Positions 42,774 to 54,738 of a stretch of DNA of 64,000 nt are shown in pieces. The stretch's first letter is position 1; the number at the start of each line of letters is the position of its first letter. A program made the translations under genes and the position numbers. This DNA comes from Pseudomonas sp. JM0905a (lineage in GTDB: Bacteria > Pseudomonadota > Gammaproteobacteria > Pseudomonadales > Pseudomonadaceae), in the NCBI RefSeq assembly GCF_014700075.1, contig NZ_JACXBU010000016.1, forward strand, positions 1 through 64,000, given 5' to 3'. The notes below the pieces were generated by a model, which had not been told where the DNA came from, did not search any database, and saw nothing but the letters and a program-made list of their open reading frames with translations.

Positions 42774-42836
42774 CTGCAAGCCTGGAACATGCACGCCGGA
42801 GGCGCCGTTACACGCGGCGTCCTCCGTGCCTTGCAG
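42774..42836. repeat. Long intergenic hairpin between prkA and the yeaH gene
   Basis: CTGCAAG (42774-42780) pairs with CTTGCAG (42830-42836), and inside it a G+C-rich near-palindrome CGGAGG.CGCCG / CGGCG.CCTCCG closes a short loop. It fills most of the 98-bp gap. It looks like a Pseudomonas extragenic palindrome and could mark mRNA processing between the two genes. Confidence 0.55.
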
Positions 42837-42859
42837 CCTGAAGCTCCCCGGAGGGGTCT

Positions 42860-44131
42860 ATGAGCTACGTCATCGACAGGCGTTTGAACGGCAAGAACAA
42901 GAGCACGGTGAACCGCCAGCGGTTCCTGCGCCGCTACCGCGACCACATCAAGAAGGCCGTGGAGGAGGCCGTCAGCCGCCGCTCCATCACCGACATGGAG
43001 CATGGCGAACAGATCAGCATCCCCGGCCGCGACATCGACGAACCCGTCCTGCACCACGGCCGTGGTGGCCGGCAGACCATCGTCCACCCCGGCAACAAGG
43101 AATTCACCACCGGTGACCGCATTCCCCGCCCCCAGGGCGGCGGCGGTGGACGTGGCGGCGGCAAGGCCAGCAACCAGGGCGAGGGGATGGATGACTTCGT
43201 CTTCCAGATCACCCAGGAGGAATTCCTCGACTTCATGTTCGAGGACCTGGAACTGCCCAATCTGGTCAAACGCCACCTCACCGGCGCCGACACCTTCAAG
43301 ACGGTGCGCGCCGGCATCAGCAACGAAGGCAACCCGTCGCGGATCAATATCGTCCGCACCCTGCGCTCGGCCCATGCGCGGCGCATCGCCCTGTCGGGTA
43401 GCAGCCGCGGCAAGTTGAAGGAGGCGAAGGAGGAGCTGGAGCGCCTGAAGCGCGAGGAACCGGACAATTTCGGCGATATCCAGGAACTTGAAGCGGAAAT
43501 CGCAAGACTTCGCGCCAGGATCGAACGTGTCCCCTTCCTCGACACTTTCGACCTCAAGTACAACCTGCTGGTCAAGCAGCCCAATCCGTCCTCCAAGGCG
43601 GTGATGTTCTGCCTGATGGACGTCTCCGGCTCCATGACCCAGGCCACCAAGGACATCGCCAAGCGCTTCTTCATCCTCCTGTACCTGTTCCTCAAGCGGA
43701 ACTACGACAAGATCGAGGTCGTGTTCATCCGCCACCACACCAGCGCACGAGAAGTGGACGAGGAGGAATTCTTCTACTCCCGGGAAACCGGGGGCACCAT
43801 CGTCTCCAGCGCGCTGAAGCTGATGCAGGAGATCATGGCCGAGCGCTACCCCATCAACGAATGGAACATCTACGCCGCCCAGGCCTCGGACGGCGACAAC
43901 TGGAACGACGATTCACCCATCTGCCGGGATATCCTGATCAAGCAGATCATGCCGTTCGTGCAGTACTACACCTACGTCGAGATCACCCCGCGCGAACACC
44001 AGGCGCTGTGGTACGAGTACGAACAGGTCTGCGATACGTTCGCCGATACCTTCGCCCAGCAGCAGATCGTCTCGGCGGCGGATATCTACCCGGTGTTCCG
44101 CGAGCTGTTCCAGCGCAGGCTCGTGACCTGA
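42860..44131 (+). CDS. yeaH: DUF444 / YeaH-VhbH family protein with VWA domain
   Basis: Partner protein of PrkA, 423 residues. The N-terminal half is charged, with a glycine-rich linker (about 88-110) and a helical coiled region (about 175-220); the C-terminal half is a von Willebrand A-like domain with the MIDAS motif DVSGS at 254-258. The biochemical role is unknown, but prkA, yeaH and spoVR genes co-occur widely and are probably one operon here, with gaps of 98 and 13 bp. Confidence 0.92.
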   Translation: MSYVIDRRLNGKNKSTVNRQRFLRRYRDHIKKAVEEAVSRRSITDMEHGEQISIPGRDIDEPVLHHGRGGRQTIVHPGNKEFTTGDRIPRPQGGGGGRGGGKASNQGEGMDDFVFQITQEEFLDFMFEDLELPNLVKRHLTGADTFKTVRAGISNEGNPSRINIVRTLRSAHARRIALSGSSRGKLKEAKEELERLKREEPDNFGDIQELEAEIARLRARIERVPFLDTFDLKYNLLVKQPNPSSKAVMFCLMDVSGSMTQATKDIAKRFFILLYLFLKRNYDKIEVVFIRHHTSAREVDEEEFFYSRETGGTIVSSALKLMQEIMAERYPINEWNIYAAQASDGDNWNDDSPICRDILIKQIMPFVQYYTYVEITPREHQALWYEYEQVCDTFADTFAQQQIVSAADIYPVFRELFQRRLVT

Positions 44132-44144
44132 GGGGAGGCGTGAA

Positions 44145-45710
44145 ATGACTGCCAGCAAGAAGGAACGCAAGCCCATTTCAACGGGGTCGGAATGGACCTT
44201 CGACCTGATCCGCACCTATGACCGCGAGATCAGCCGGATCGCCGAGCGCTACGCGCTGGACACCTACCCGAACCAGATCGAAGTAATCAGCGCCGAGCAG
44301 ATGATGGATGCCTACGCTTCGGTCGGCATGCCCATCGGCTATCACCATTGGTCCTACGGCAAGCACTTCCTCGCCACCGAAAAGGGCTATTCGCGGGGTC
44401 AGATGGGCCTGGCCTACGAGATCGTGATCAACTCCGATCCCTGCATCGCCTACCTGATGGAGGAAAACACCATCACCATGCAGGCGCTGGTGATCGCCCA
44501 CGCCTGCTACGGCCATAACAGCTTCTTCAAGGGCAACTACCTGTTCCGCACCTGGACCGACGCCAGTTCGATTATCGACTACCTGGTGTTCGCCAAGCAG
44601 TACATCGCCCAGTGCGAGGAGCGCCATGGCATCGACGCCGTCGAAGACCTGCTGGACTCCTGCCACGCCCTGATGAACTACGGCGTGGACCGCTACAAGC
44701 GTCCCTACCCCATTTCAGCCGAGGAAGAGCGGCGCCGGCAGAAGGAACGCGAGGAGCATCTGCAGAAGCAGATCAACGACCTCTGGCGCACCATTCCCAA
44801 GGGCAGCGGCAAGGGCGGCGAGAAAGACAACCAGCGCTTCCCTGCCGAACCGCAGGAAAACATCCTCTACTTCATCGAGAAGCACGCGCCTCTGCTGGAA
44901 CCCTGGCAACGGGAAGTGGTACGCATCGTGCGCAAGATCGCCCAGTACTTCTACCCACAGCGCCAGACCCAGGTGATGAACGAAGGCTGGGCCACCTTCT
45001 GGCACTACACCATCCTCAACGACCTGTACAACGAGGGCCTGGTCACCGACGGCTTCATGATGGAGTTCCTGCAGTCGCACACCAGCGTGGTCTACCAGCC
45101 GCCCTTCGACAGCCCCTATTACAGCGGCATAAACCCGTACGCCCTGGGTTTTGCCATGTACCGCGACATCCGCCGCATCTGCGAGGAGCCCACGGATGAG
45201 GATCGCTACTGGTTCCCGGACATCGCCGGCAGCGACTGGCTGTCCACCCTCAAGTTCGCCATGAGCAGCTTCAAGGATGAGAGTTTCATCCTGCAGTTCC
45301 TCTCACCCAAGGTGATCCGCGACTTCAAACTGTTCAGCATCCTCGACGACGACCAGAAGGACGAGCTGTACGTTCCGGCCATCCATGACGAGCAGGGCTA
45401 CCGGTTGATCCGCGAAACCCTGGCGGCCCAGTACAACCTCGGCAACCGCGAGCCAAACGTGCAAATCTGGAGCGTAGACCGCCGCGGCGACCGCTCGTTG
45501 ACCCTGCGTCACCAGCAGCACGACCGCAAGCCACTGGGTGAGTCGACCGATGAAGTGCTCAAGCACCTGCATCGCCTCTGGGGCTTCGATATCCACCTGG
45601 AAACCCGCCACGGCGAGCAGATCACCGGGAGCCATCATGTCCCCCCAAAGGGGGAGCGCACTGAGGACGGGGAATACCCGCGCCTGGACCTGATCATTCC
45701 ACCCATTTGA
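44145..45710 (+). CDS. SpoVR family protein (YcgB)
   Basis: SpoVR-like protein of 521 residues, third member of the PrkA-YeaH-SpoVR module. Conserved histidine-rich segments (HACYGHNSFFKGNYLF and GWATFWHY) suggest metal binding. The name comes from a Bacillus sporulation gene, but Pseudomonas does not sporulate; in proteobacteria the family is linked to stress responses. The C-terminal tail ends in PPKGERTEDGEY, a polar stretch likely disordered. Confidence 0.93.
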   Translation: MTASKKERKPISTGSEWTFDLIRTYDREISRIAERYALDTYPNQIEVISAEQMMDAYASVGMPIGYHHWSYGKHFLATEKGYSRGQMGLAYEIVINSDPCIAYLMEENTITMQALVIAHACYGHNSFFKGNYLFRTWTDASSIIDYLVFAKQYIAQCEERHGIDAVEDLLDSCHALMNYGVDRYKRPYPISAEEERRRQKEREEHLQKQINDLWRTIPKGSGKGGEKDNQRFPAEPQENILYFIEKHAPLLEPWQREVVRIVRKIAQYFYPQRQTQVMNEGWATFWHYTILNDLYNEGLVTDGFMMEFLQSHTSVVYQPPFDSPYYSGINPYALGFAMYRDIRRICEEPTDEDRYWFPDIAGSDWLSTLKFAMSSFKDESFILQFLSPKVIRDFKLFSILDDDQKDELYVPAIHDEQGYRLIRETLAAQYNLGNREPNVQIWSVDRRGDRSLTLRHQQHDRKPLGESTDEVLKHLHRLWGFDIHLETRHGEQITGSHHVPPKGERTEDGEYPRLDLIIPPI

Positions 45711-45717
45711 TCGGTTG

Positions 45718-45749
45718 ACCGCATGCCCGGCCGGCGCCGAGCATGCGGT
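45718..45749. other. Dyad after the spoVR gene
   Basis: ACCGCATGC (45718-45726) pairs perfectly with GCATGCGGT (45741-45749) around a 14-base G+C-rich loop, starting 7 bp past the SpoVR stop. It is followed by TCCCCCC rather than a T-run, so it may be a weak terminator or an operator for the lipoprotein gene. Confidence 0.4.
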
Positions 45750-45774
45750 TCCCCCCTATGGGAGCCGCCCTCAG

Positions 45775-46284
45775 ATGCGCCTGTTCCTCGTCCTGCTGCT
45801 GTGCCTGGCCCTGGCCACCTGCTCCACGCCCATTCCGCAGGTTCACATCCTCCAACCCGCCACAGCCGGGTTGGCAGGGCGCAGCAGCTTCCAGCTGATC
45901 TCGCCGGAACAGGCGGTAGACGGCGAACTTCCTTACCCGCAGCGCTACGCCCAGCTCGGCCCACTGATCCGCCAGGCCCTGGAGGAGCGTGGTTATCGCG
46001 ATGCCAATGATGCGCAGGTGCGTGTCTATTACTGGCTGGCGGTGAGCGACCAGCCGCTGGAATTCAAGGTCAACCAGGCACCGCCCAGCCCCCTCGGCCC
46101 GTACCAGGCCATCCACCGGCTGCACGACGAAACCGGCACCTTGCGCCTGCGCCTGACCGACCCCGCCGGCCAAGTACTCTGGGAAGGCCTGGCCAGCACC
46201 GGCCTCAGTCCCTCCTGGGACAGCGCCGAGCTGTTGGAAAGCGCCGTGCGCGCGCTGGTCGCCCAGGTCCCTGCCGCTCGCTAG
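45775..46284 (+). CDS. DUF4136-like lipoprotein
   Basis: Predicted lipoprotein of 169 residues. The signal peptide [16 protein letters not shown] ends in a lipobox-like LATC with C16 as the modified cysteine; the second residue after it is not Asp, so outer-membrane localisation is expected. The mature part resembles DUF4136 proteins. The ATG at 45775 is preceded by GGAG at 11 bp; the upstream 20 codons are rejected because they destroy the signal peptide. Function unknown. Confidence 0.8.
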   Translation: MRLFLVLLLCLALATCSTPIPQVHILQPATAGLAGRSSFQLISPEQAVDGELPYPQRYAQLGPLIRQALEERGYRDANDAQVRVYYWLAVSDQPLEFKVNQAPPSPLGPYQAIHRLHDETGTLRLRLTDPAGQVLWEGLASTGLSPSWDSAELLESAVRALVAQVPAAR

Positions 46285-46316
46285 GCTGCTATCCTCCGCA
46301 GCCACGGAGGCAAGCC

Positions 46317-47549
46317 ATGCAGATATACAAAGTGGGCGGAGCGGTACGCGACCGTCTGTTGGGCCGCGAGGTGATCGAAAACGACTGGGTAGTGGTCGGC
46401 GCCACGGCCGAGGAAATGCTGGAGCAGGGTTACCGCCCGGTGGGTGCGGACTTCCCGGTGTTCCTGCACCCCCAGAGCGGCGAGGAATACGCCCTCGCGC
46501 GCACCGAGCGCAAGAGCGGCCGCGGCTACGGTGGTTTCACCTTCTATGCCAGCCCGGATGTGACCCTGGAACAGGACCTGATCCGCCGCGACCTCACCGT
46601 CAACGCCATGGCCGAGGACGACCACGGCAACCTGATCGACCCCTACGGCGGCCAGAAAGACCTCGCAGCCCGTGTGCTGCGCCATGTCTCCCCCGCGTTC
46701 GCCGAAGACCCCCTGCGCGTACTGCGCGTGGCGCGCTTCGCCGCGCGTTATGCGCCGCTGGGCTTCACAGTCGCCGAGGAAACCCTGGCACTGATGCGGC
46801 AGATCGCTGAATCCGGTGAGTTGGACGCCCTGACCCCCGAACGCAGTTGGAAGGAAGTTTCCCGCGCCCTGATGGAACCGCGCCCGGACGTGTTCATCCA
46901 GGTGCTGCGCGACTGCGGAGCCCTCGCCGCCTGGTTGCCTGAAGTGGACCGCTTGTTCGGCGTGCCCCAGCCGGAGAAGCACCACCCCGAGGTGGACTCC
47001 GGCATCCATGTGCTGGCGGTGCTGCGCCAATGCGCACAACACCAGCAGCCGCTCACCGTGCGCTGGGCCTGTCTGATGCACGACCTGGGCAAGGGCCTGA
47101 CGCCGGAAGAGGAGTGGCCGCAGCACATCGCCCACGAAAAGCGCGGCCTGAAGCTGATCAAGGCGGTGAACGAGCGCTGCAAGGTACCTCGGGATTGCCA
47201 GGAGTTGTCGCTGCTGGTGGGCGAGTACCACACCCACGCCCATCGCGCGCTGGAACTGCGCCCGAACACACTGCTGGAGTTGCTGCAAAGCTTCGACGTC
47301 TACCGCCGGCCGCAACGCTTCGAAGAGTTCGTCGCCGCCAGCGAAATGGATGCCCGTGGCCGCACCGGCCTGGAACAGCGCGACTACCCCCAGGCCGCCT
47401 ACCTGCTGGGTGCGGCGGCTGCCGCCCGCGCGGTGACGGTGCAGCCGCTGCTGGAGAAGGGATTGAAGGGCGCCGAACTGGGCGAAGCGCTCAAGGGTGA
47501 ACGCCTCAAGGCCCTGAAGGCTTACAAGGAAGGCTGCGGGAAGGCCTGA
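46317..47549 (+). CDS. cca: Multifunctional CCA tRNA nucleotidyltransferase
   Basis: Adds or repairs the 3'-CCA of tRNAs. The 410-residue protein has the class II nucleotidyltransferase head ([12 protein letters not shown], then [10 protein letters not shown]) and a C-terminal HD domain (HVLAVL...LMHDLGKG) giving the phosphatase/phosphodiesterase activities. The last 28 bp overlap the convergent folK gene on the other strand. Confidence 0.96.
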   Translation: MQIYKVGGAVRDRLLGREVIENDWVVVGATAEEMLEQGYRPVGADFPVFLHPQSGEEYALARTERKSGRGYGGFTFYASPDVTLEQDLIRRDLTVNAMAEDDHGNLIDPYGGQKDLAARVLRHVSPAFAEDPLRVLRVARFAARYAPLGFTVAEETLALMRQIAESGELDALTPERSWKEVSRALMEPRPDVFIQVLRDCGALAAWLPEVDRLFGVPQPEKHHPEVDSGIHVLAVLRQCAQHQQPLTVRWACLMHDLGKGLTPEEEWPQHIAHEKRGLKLIKAVNERCKVPRDCQELSLLVGEYHTHAHRALELRPNTLLELLQSFDVYRRPQRFEEFVAASEMDARGRTGLEQRDYPQAAYLLGAAAAARAVTVQPLLEKGLKGAELGEALKGERLKALKAYKEGCGKA

Positions 47550-48064
47550 ATCAGCTCGGCGGGCGTCAAATCGGCGCCCCGCCACGAGAACGAAGCCGGC
47601 CAGAGCATTTGCTGGATGGAGGCACCCTGCCACAGCTCAGCGAAGGAGCGGTGCTCTCCCGGATGCAGCACCTCGGGAGCCAGCAGCGCCAGGGGCCAGA
47701 GCACGAAGGCGTTCTTCAACACCTCGGGACGCGGCAGGATCAGGCCATCGAAATTGCCCACCCGGTCGCCATACAGCAGCACATCGATGTCCAGCGGCAG
47801 GCCCTTGCGGCCCGGCGCGTAGCGGCCGTTGTCAGCCTCGATTTCCTTGAGCCGGCGATCCAGCTCGTGGAGCGACAGGTCAGTGCGGGCGACCACCACG
47901 AAATTGAAGAAATTCCCGCTCTTGATGCCCACGGGCAGGCTCTCGAACACCGCCGAACAGCGTATGTCCTGAAGGAAGCCGGCCAGGGCTTCGAGCCCGG
48001 CGGTGAGATTGCGCTCGCGCTCGATGTTGCTGCCGAGGCCGAGGTAGATAGTAGTCAGCGACAT
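47522..48064 (-). CDS. folK: 2-amino-4-hydroxy-6-hydroxymethyldihydropteridine diphosphokinase
   Basis: Pyrophosphorylates the pterin in folate synthesis. The 180-residue protein has the [12 protein letters not shown]-terminus and the [11 protein letters not shown] magnesium-binding motif. It overlaps folB by 10 bp, so the two consecutive folate enzymes are translationally coupled. Its 3' end overlaps cca in the opposite direction. This copy belongs to the shorter FolK group found beside folB in Pseudomonas. Confidence 0.94.
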   Translation of the reverse strand: MSLTTIYLGLGSNIERERNLTAGLEALAGFLQDIRCSAVFESLPVGIKSGNFFNFVVVARTDLSLHELDRRLKEIEADNGRYAPGRKGLPLDIDVLLYGDRVGNFDGLILPRPEVLKNAFVLWPLALLAPEVLHPGEHRSFAELWQGASIQQMLWPASFSWRGADLTPAELIQAFPQPSL

Positions 48065-48408
48065 CCGCGCTCGATCTCCACGCCAACGCTGCTGGCCGCG
48101 GCAACTGCGCCAGGCTTGTGCAACTTCAGGCGGACCCAGGGGATGTTGAATTCGGCCATCAGTACGGCCACCAGGCGCTCAGCGAAGGTTTCCACCAGGA
48201 GGAACTGTGCTTCGGCAGCGAAGGCCTGAATGCGCTGGGATACGGCGGCGTAATCGAGCGCCTTGTCCAGGTCATCGCCCTCGGCGGCCGGGCGGTTGTC
48301 CCAGCCCAGTTGCAGGTCCAGGCGCAGGCACTGGCGAATGCTGCGCTCCCAGTCATAGGCACCGATTACGGTGTCGACTTCCAGACCCTCGATGAAAACC
48401 GTGTCCAC
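48055..48408 (-). CDS. folB: Dihydroneopterin aldolase
   Basis: Cleaves dihydroneopterin to the hydroxymethyl pterin used by FolK. The 117 residues include the [16 protein letters not shown]-terminal segment and the catalytic lysine region LKLHKPGA near the end. It is divergent from plsY across 51 bp and overlaps folK. Confidence 0.95.
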   Translation of the reverse strand: MDTVFIEGLEVDTVIGAYDWERSIRQCLRLDLQLGWDNRPAAEGDDLDKALDYAAVSQRIQAFAAEAQFLLVETFAERLVAVLMAEFNIPWVRLKLHKPGAVAAASSVGVEIERGCR

Positions 48409-48459
48409 GTCAGTGCTGCCCCGCTAGAATCGGGACTTCCTCGCCCCGGAATGGATACC

Positions 48460-49029
48460 ATGTTTTGGCTGCTGGCGACTCTCGCCTACCTGCTCGGATC
48501 GTTGTCCTTCGCCATTCTGCTCAGCCGTCTGTTCGGCACGGGGGACCCGCGTGCCCAGGGCTCCGGCAACCCTGGCGCCACCAACATGCTGCGGGTGGCA
48601 GGAAAGAAGCTGGCGATCCTGACCTTGCTCGGTGACCTGCTAAAGGGCCTGCTGCCGGTACTGGTTGCCCGCTACTGCGGCTTCGACATCCAGCAACAGG
48701 CCTGGATCGGTCTTGCCGCGGTGCTCGGGCACCTCTATCCCCTGTACTTCCGCTTTCGTGGCGGCAAGGGCGTCGCCACCGCCGCCGGCATGCTGCTGGG
48801 GCTCTATCCCCCGGCCGCGCTGCTGGCCATCTGCGTCTGGCTGCTGACCTTCCACCTGACCCGCACCAGCTCGCTGGCGGCGCTGATCGCCACGCCGCTG
48901 ACCCTGCCATTGCTGGCCTGGCAGCAACCCGGCGCACTCCTGCCGATGACCGTGCTGACCGGGCTCATCGTCTGGCGCCATCGCGGCAATCTACGCGACC
49001 TTTTCGCCGGACGCGAACGGCATTTCTGA
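48460..49029 (+). CDS. plsY: Acyl-phosphate glycerol-3-phosphate acyltransferase
   Basis: Inner-membrane enzyme making lysophosphatidic acid from acyl phosphate, working after PlsX. The 189 residues form about five membrane helices with the three conserved motifs [20 protein letters not shown] and a late HRGN segment. Two in-frame ATGs lie 9 bp apart; 48460 gives the P. aeruginosa length and has GGA at 9 bp. It is convergent with tsaD across 30 bp. Confidence 0.95.
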   Translation: MFWLLATLAYLLGSLSFAILLSRLFGTGDPRAQGSGNPGATNMLRVAGKKLAILTLLGDLLKGLLPVLVARYCGFDIQQQAWIGLAAVLGHLYPLYFRFRGGKGVATAAGMLLGLYPPAALLAICVWLLTFHLTRTSSLAALIATPLTLPLLAWQQPGALLPMTVLTGLIVWRHRGNLRDLFAGRERHF

Positions 49030-49059
49030 TCGACTGAACGAAATCGACTCCACCAGCCG

Positions 49060-50085
49060 TCAGACAGCAGGCAGCTGCTCCATCGGCCAGCGCGCCTGCA
49101 CACCAATAGCCGGACCATCCTGCTGTCCCGCCAGCAAACGCTGGCAACCGGCATAAGCGATCATCGCCCCGTTATCGGTGCAGAAACGCGGCCGCGCATA
49201 GAAAACATCGCCTTTCATCTCGCCGAGCATCTTGCCCAACGACTGGCGCAGCGACTGATTGGCACTGACGCCGCCGGCGATCACCAGACGCTTCAGGCCG
49301 GTCTGCTTGAGGGCGCGCTTGCACTTGATGGTGAGAGTGTCCACGACCGCCTGTTCGAAGGCCAGAGCGATGTCGCAACGGGTTTGCTCGCCGTCGTCCC
49401 CAGCATTGCGGCACTGCTGCCAGGTATTGAGGGCGAAGGTCTTGAGGCCGCTGAAGGAGAAATCCAGACCGGGACGATCGGTCATCGGCCGCGGGAAGGT
49501 GAAGCGACCGAGCGTGCCGCTCTGGGCCAGGCGGGCGATCTCCGGACCACCGGGGTAGCCGAGGCCGATCAGCTTGGCGGTCTTGTCGAAAGCTTCGCCA
49601 GCGGCGTCGTCCACCGACTCACCAAGCAACTGATAACGACCGATACCGTCCACCCGCACCAACTGGGTGTGACCGCCGGACACCAACAAGGCGACGAACG
49701 GGAACTGCGGCGGCTGCTCCTCCAGCATGGGGGCCAGCAAGTGGCCTTCCATATGGTGCACGCCGAGCGCCGGCACCCCCCACGCGAAGGCCAGGGCCTG
49801 GGCGCAGGAAGCCCCCACCAGCAGCGCGCCCACCAGGCCGGGGCCGGCGGTATAGGCGATGCCATCGATGTCTTCGGGTTTGCGACCGGCCTCTTCCAGC
49901 ACCTCGCGCAGCAGCGGCAACAGGCGCTTGACGTGATCTCGGGAGGCGAGCTCGGGTACGACGCCGCCGTAGACCCGGTGCAGGTCGATCTGACTGAACA
50001 GCGCGTCGGCCAACAGGCCACGCTCACTGTCGTAAAGGGCGACGCCGGTTTCGTCGCAAGAGGTTTCCAACCCCAGCACTAGCAT
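49060..50085 (-). CDS. tsaD: tRNA N6-adenosine threonylcarbamoyltransferase TsaD
   Basis: Transfers threonylcarbamoyl to A37 of ANN-decoding tRNAs with TsaB and TsaE. The 341-residue ASKHA-fold protein has the N-terminal [13 protein letters not shown] and the iron/zinc-binding HHMEGH. It is divergent from rpsU, the usual Pseudomonas arrangement upstream of the macromolecular synthesis operon. Confidence 0.97.
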   Translation of the reverse strand: MLVLGLETSCDETGVALYDSERGLLADALFSQIDLHRVYGGVVPELASRDHVKRLLPLLREVLEEAGRKPEDIDGIAYTAGPGLVGALLVGASCAQALAFAWGVPALGVHHMEGHLLAPMLEEQPPQFPFVALLVSGGHTQLVRVDGIGRYQLLGESVDDAAGEAFDKTAKLIGLGYPGGPEIARLAQSGTLGRFTFPRPMTDRPGLDFSFSGLKTFALNTWQQCRNAGDDGEQTRCDIALAFEQAVVDTLTIKCKRALKQTGLKRLVIAGGVSANQSLRQSLGKMLGEMKGDVFYARPRFCTDNGAMIAYAGCQRLLAGQQDGPAIGVQARWPMEQLPAV

Positions 50086-50175
50086 GGGTACGAGCCTTTC
50101 TGGCCTGGTAAAAGAAGAAGGCGCGAATCATAATCGCCGCCCCTTGTGCCGACTAGCGGTTTTCGACTGAAGGCT

Positions 50176-50204
50176 TTGCATTCCGTGCCTCGAGGCGTTA
50201 ATAT
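50176..50204 (+). promoter_or_regulatory. Probable rpsU operon promoter
   Basis: TTGCAT (50176-50181), a 17-bp spacer and TAATAT (50199-50204), about 90 bp before rpsU. It is the likely main promoter of the rpsU-dnaG-rpoD operon. Confidence 0.6.
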
Positions 50205-50291
50205 CCGCAGCCCTTGAAATCCGACGCGCCACCGAGCCAACTTTTGCCGGAATGCGTCGACCATTCGGTAATTGATGAAGGTACGACCTGG

Positions 50292-50507
50292 ATGCCAGCC
50301 GTCAAAGTTAAAGAGAACGAACCCTTCGACGTAGCCCTGCGTCGTTTCAAGCGCTCCTGCGAAAAAGCCGGCGTACTGGCCGAAGTTCGCAGCCGTGAGT
50401 TCTACGAGAAGCCCACTGCCGAGCGCAAGCGCAAAGCCGCCGCCGCGGTCAAGCGTCACGCCAAGAAAGTGCAGCGCGAGCAGCGCCGCCGCGAGCGCCT
50501 GTACTGA
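50292..50507 (+). CDS. rpsU: 30S ribosomal protein S21
   Basis: Small basic ribosomal protein of 71 residues. The sequence from [13 protein letters not shown] to the Arg-rich end [11 protein letters not shown] is the typical bS21. The open frame extends 26 codons upstream, but the internal ATG gives the family length. It heads the macromolecular synthesis operon with dnaG and rpoD; two hairpins lie between it and dnaG. Confidence 0.97.
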   Translation: MPAVKVKENEPFDVALRRFKRSCEKAGVLAEVRSREFYEKPTAERKRKAAAAVKRHAKKVQREQRRRERLY

Positions 50508-50537
50508 GTTAACAGGCTCCGCAGCACGCTCAAGCGT

Positions 50538-50557
50538 CGCCCGGCTCCGGCCGGGCG
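50538..50557. other. Hairpin downstream of rpsU
   Basis: CGCCCGGC pairs perfectly with GCCGGGCG around TCCG, starting 31 bp past the rpsU stop. There is no T-run. With the terminator at 50581 it could set the rpsU 3' end. Confidence 0.55.
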
Positions 50558-50580
50558 AGTGCATGTTGGGCACACAGAAG

Positions 50581-50615
50581 ACTCCGCTTCGCCTTGGCGA
50601 ATGGCGGAGTTTTTT
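50581..50615 (+). terminator. Intra-operon terminator between rpsU and dnaG
   Basis: ACTCCGC pairs with GCGGAGT and the inner TTCGCC with GGCGAA, with a 2-base bulge, then a run of six T. Partial termination here would make much more S21 than primase, the classic control of this operon. Confidence 0.85.
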
Positions 50616-50685
50616 GCTTTCCAGCTCAAGACTCCCGCCTCCGGGCGCGAGTATGCTTTGAACCTCCCCGCGTCCCGAGCACCCA

Positions 50686-52680
50686 ATGGCTGGCCTGATC
50701 CCCCAAGGCTTCATCGACGACCTGCTGAACCGCACCGACATTGTCGAAGTGGTCGGCGCGCGCGTGCAGCTGAAAAAGGCCGGCAAGAACTTCACCGCAC
50801 GCTGCCCCTTCCATAACGAAAAGACGCCCTCCTTCAGCGTCAGTCCGGACAAGCAGTTCTATTACTGCTTCGGCTGCGGAGCCGGCGGCAACGCCCTCGG
50901 CTTCATCATGGACCACGACCACCTGGACTTTCCCCAGGCGGTCGAGGAGCTGGCCAAACGCGCCGGCCTGGATGTTCCGAGAGAAGAAGGCGGACGCAGC
51001 AGCGGCCCGCGCCAGCCAACTGACTCCCCGCTCTACGCGCTGCTCACCGCCGCTTCGGATTACTACCGCCACGCGCTGAAACAGCACCCGACCCGCAAGT
51101 CCGCCGTCGAATACCTGAAAGGACGCGGCCTGACCGGCGAAATCGCTCGCGACTTCGGCCTCGGCTTCGCCCCGCCCGGCTGGGACAACCTGCTCAAACA
51201 CATGGGCGGCGACAGCCTGCAGCAGAAGCACATGATCGACGCTGGCCTGCTGATCGAGAACGCCGACACCGGCAAGCGCTACGACCGCTTCCGCGACCGG
51301 GTGATGTTCCCGATCCGCGACAGCCGCGGGCGCATCATCGCCTTCGGTGGCCGGGTTCTGGGCGACGACAAGCCGAAATACCTGAACTCCCCGGAGACCC
51401 CTGTTTTTCACAAGGGCCAGGAGCTCTACGGGCTGTTCGAGGCGCGCAAGCACAACCGCAACCTCGATGAAATCATGGTGGTCGAGGGCTACATGGACGT
51501 CATCGCCCTGGCCCAGCAAGGCCTGCGCAATGCCGTCGCCACCCTGGGCACCGCCACCAGCGAAGAGCACATCCGCCGCCTGTTCCGCCTGGTGCCAAAC
51601 ATTCTCTTCTGTTTCGACGGCGACCAGGCTGGACGCAAGGCAGCCTGGCGCGCCCTGGAAGCCACCCTGCCAGGGCTGGAAGACGGCCGCCGCGCGCGTT
51701 TCCTCTTCCTGCCCGAAGGCGAAGACCCGGATAGCCTGGTCCGCAAGGAAGGAACTGATGCCTTCCGCGCCCGGATCACCCAGCACGCCCAGCCGCTGGC
51801 CGATTACTTCTTCCAGCAATTGACCCAGGAAGCCGATCCGACCTCCCTGGAAGGCAAGGCCCATCTGGCCACCCTGGCCGCGCCGCTGATCGAGCGAATC
51901 CCAGGCGCCAACCTGAAGGTGCTGATGCGCCAGCGTCTGGCCGAAATTACCGGCCTCAATGGCGAAGCCCTCGGCCAGTTCGCCCGCAGCGCCGCCCCAA
52001 GTGTCAGCCACGATAACCAAGGCTACCCGGAAGATTCCTACTACGAAGGCTTCTCCGGCTACGACGACCAGCAGTACGAGCCGGACCACTCGCAATACTT
52101 CGAACAGCCGGCCGCGCAGCAGGTCAACTGGCAGAAGGACGAGAAGCGCAAGGAAGGCTGGAAAAAGGAAAACTGGAAGAAAGACGGCAAGAAGTGGAAC
52201 AAGCAGGGGCGCGATGATTTCAACCGCCCGCCACGTACCGAAGTGAAGGTGGAATCCCCCACGCTCACCGCGCTGCGGACTTTGCTCCACCACCCTTCAC
52301 TTGCGCAGAAAGTGGAAGATGCCAGCCATTTCGCCGCCGAAGACGACACCTACGCGCAGCTCATGGTGTCGCTGGTGGAGGCCGTGCAGAAGAATCCGAA
52401 ACTGCGTTCGCTGCAGTTGATCGCCCGCTGGCACGGCACCGATCAGGGCCGCCTGCTACGGGCCCTGGCGGAAAAGGAATGGCTGATTTCCGATGACAAC
52501 CTTGAACAACAGTTTTTCGACACTATAACTAGGTTGTCGGCTCGCCAGCGGGAACGCCGCCTGGAAAATCTGCTGCGGAAAGCACGGCAAAGCGAACTCA
52601 GCGCAGAGGAAAAAGATCAGCTGCGCGACCTTCTCAGCCGCAACACGTCTCCACTGACTCCGACCTCAACTGGCGCGTGA
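50686..52680 (+). CDS. dnaG: DNA primase
   Basis: Makes RNA primers for replication with DnaB helicase. The 664-residue protein has the CHC2 zinc site (C40, H43, C61, C64), the TOPRIM core with VVEGYMD near residue 265, and a C-terminal helicase-binding domain from about 520. Between these, about residues 435-520 are rich in Tyr, Asp, Lys and Gln, a long low-complexity linker. The rpoD promoter lies just after its stop. Confidence 0.97.
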   Translation: MAGLIPQGFIDDLLNRTDIVEVVGARVQLKKAGKNFTARCPFHNEKTPSFSVSPDKQFYYCFGCGAGGNALGFIMDHDHLDFPQAVEELAKRAGLDVPREEGGRSSGPRQPTDSPLYALLTAASDYYRHALKQHPTRKSAVEYLKGRGLTGEIARDFGLGFAPPGWDNLLKHMGGDSLQQKHMIDAGLLIENADTGKRYDRFRDRVMFPIRDSRGRIIAFGGRVLGDDKPKYLNSPETPVFHKGQELYGLFEARKHNRNLDEIMVVEGYMDVIALAQQGLRNAVATLGTATSEEHIRRLFRLVPNILFCFDGDQAGRKAAWRALEATLPGLEDGRRARFLFLPEGEDPDSLVRKEGTDAFRARITQHAQPLADYFFQQLTQEADPTSLEGKAHLATLAAPLIERIPGANLKVLMRQRLAEITGLNGEALGQFARSAAPSVSHDNQGYPEDSYYEGFSGYDDQQYEPDHSQYFEQPAAQQVNWQKDEKRKEGWKKENWKKDGKKWNKQGRDDFNRPPRTEVKVESPTLTALRTLLHHPSLAQKVEDASHFAAEDDTYAQLMVSLVEAVQKNPKLRSLQLIARWHGTDQGRLLRALAEKEWLISDDNLEQQFFDTITRLSARQRERRLENLLRKARQSELSAEEKDQLRDLLSRNTSPLTPTSTGA

Positions 52681-52694
52681 GGCCCCGGATCAGG

Positions 52695-52700
52695 TATAAT
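52695..52700 (+). promoter_or_regulatory. -10 element upstream of rpoD
   Basis: A perfect TATAAT lies 48 bp before the rpoD start and 14 bp after the dnaG stop. No good -35 hexamer is visible at 16-18 bp upstream, so the promoter is weak or activator-dependent. It would allow rpoD expression independent of rpsU-dnaG. Confidence 0.45.
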
Positions 52701-52747
52701 CCTCGGCTTGTTTTCAGCCCGCCAAGACCTTAAGTGGATAGGGTGCT

Positions 52748-54598
<1,851 letters not shown>

Positions 54599-54609
54599 AG
54601 CGATACGAG

Positions 54610-54635
54610 AACCCCCGGCCAGTCCGGGGGTTTTC
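54610..54635 (+). terminator. Terminator after rpoD
   Basis: AACCCCCGG pairs with CCGGGGGTT around the loop CCAGT, followed by a T-rich run (TTTTCTTTT). It ends the macromolecular synthesis operon 11 bp after the rpoD stop. Confidence 0.9.
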
Positions 54636-54738
54636 TTTTGTCCGCGAACCAAATTGCAGCTGCGTTCTTTCCCTTCCAGATGCCAAGCGGCCACGTCTAC
54701 ACTTCCGTCTTACATACCATCAAGGAATGAGGCCGCCA

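Noticed and set aside
45720-45774. Longer start for the DUF4136-like lipoprotein
   Set aside because: It would place 20 residues ahead of a good lipoprotein signal peptide.
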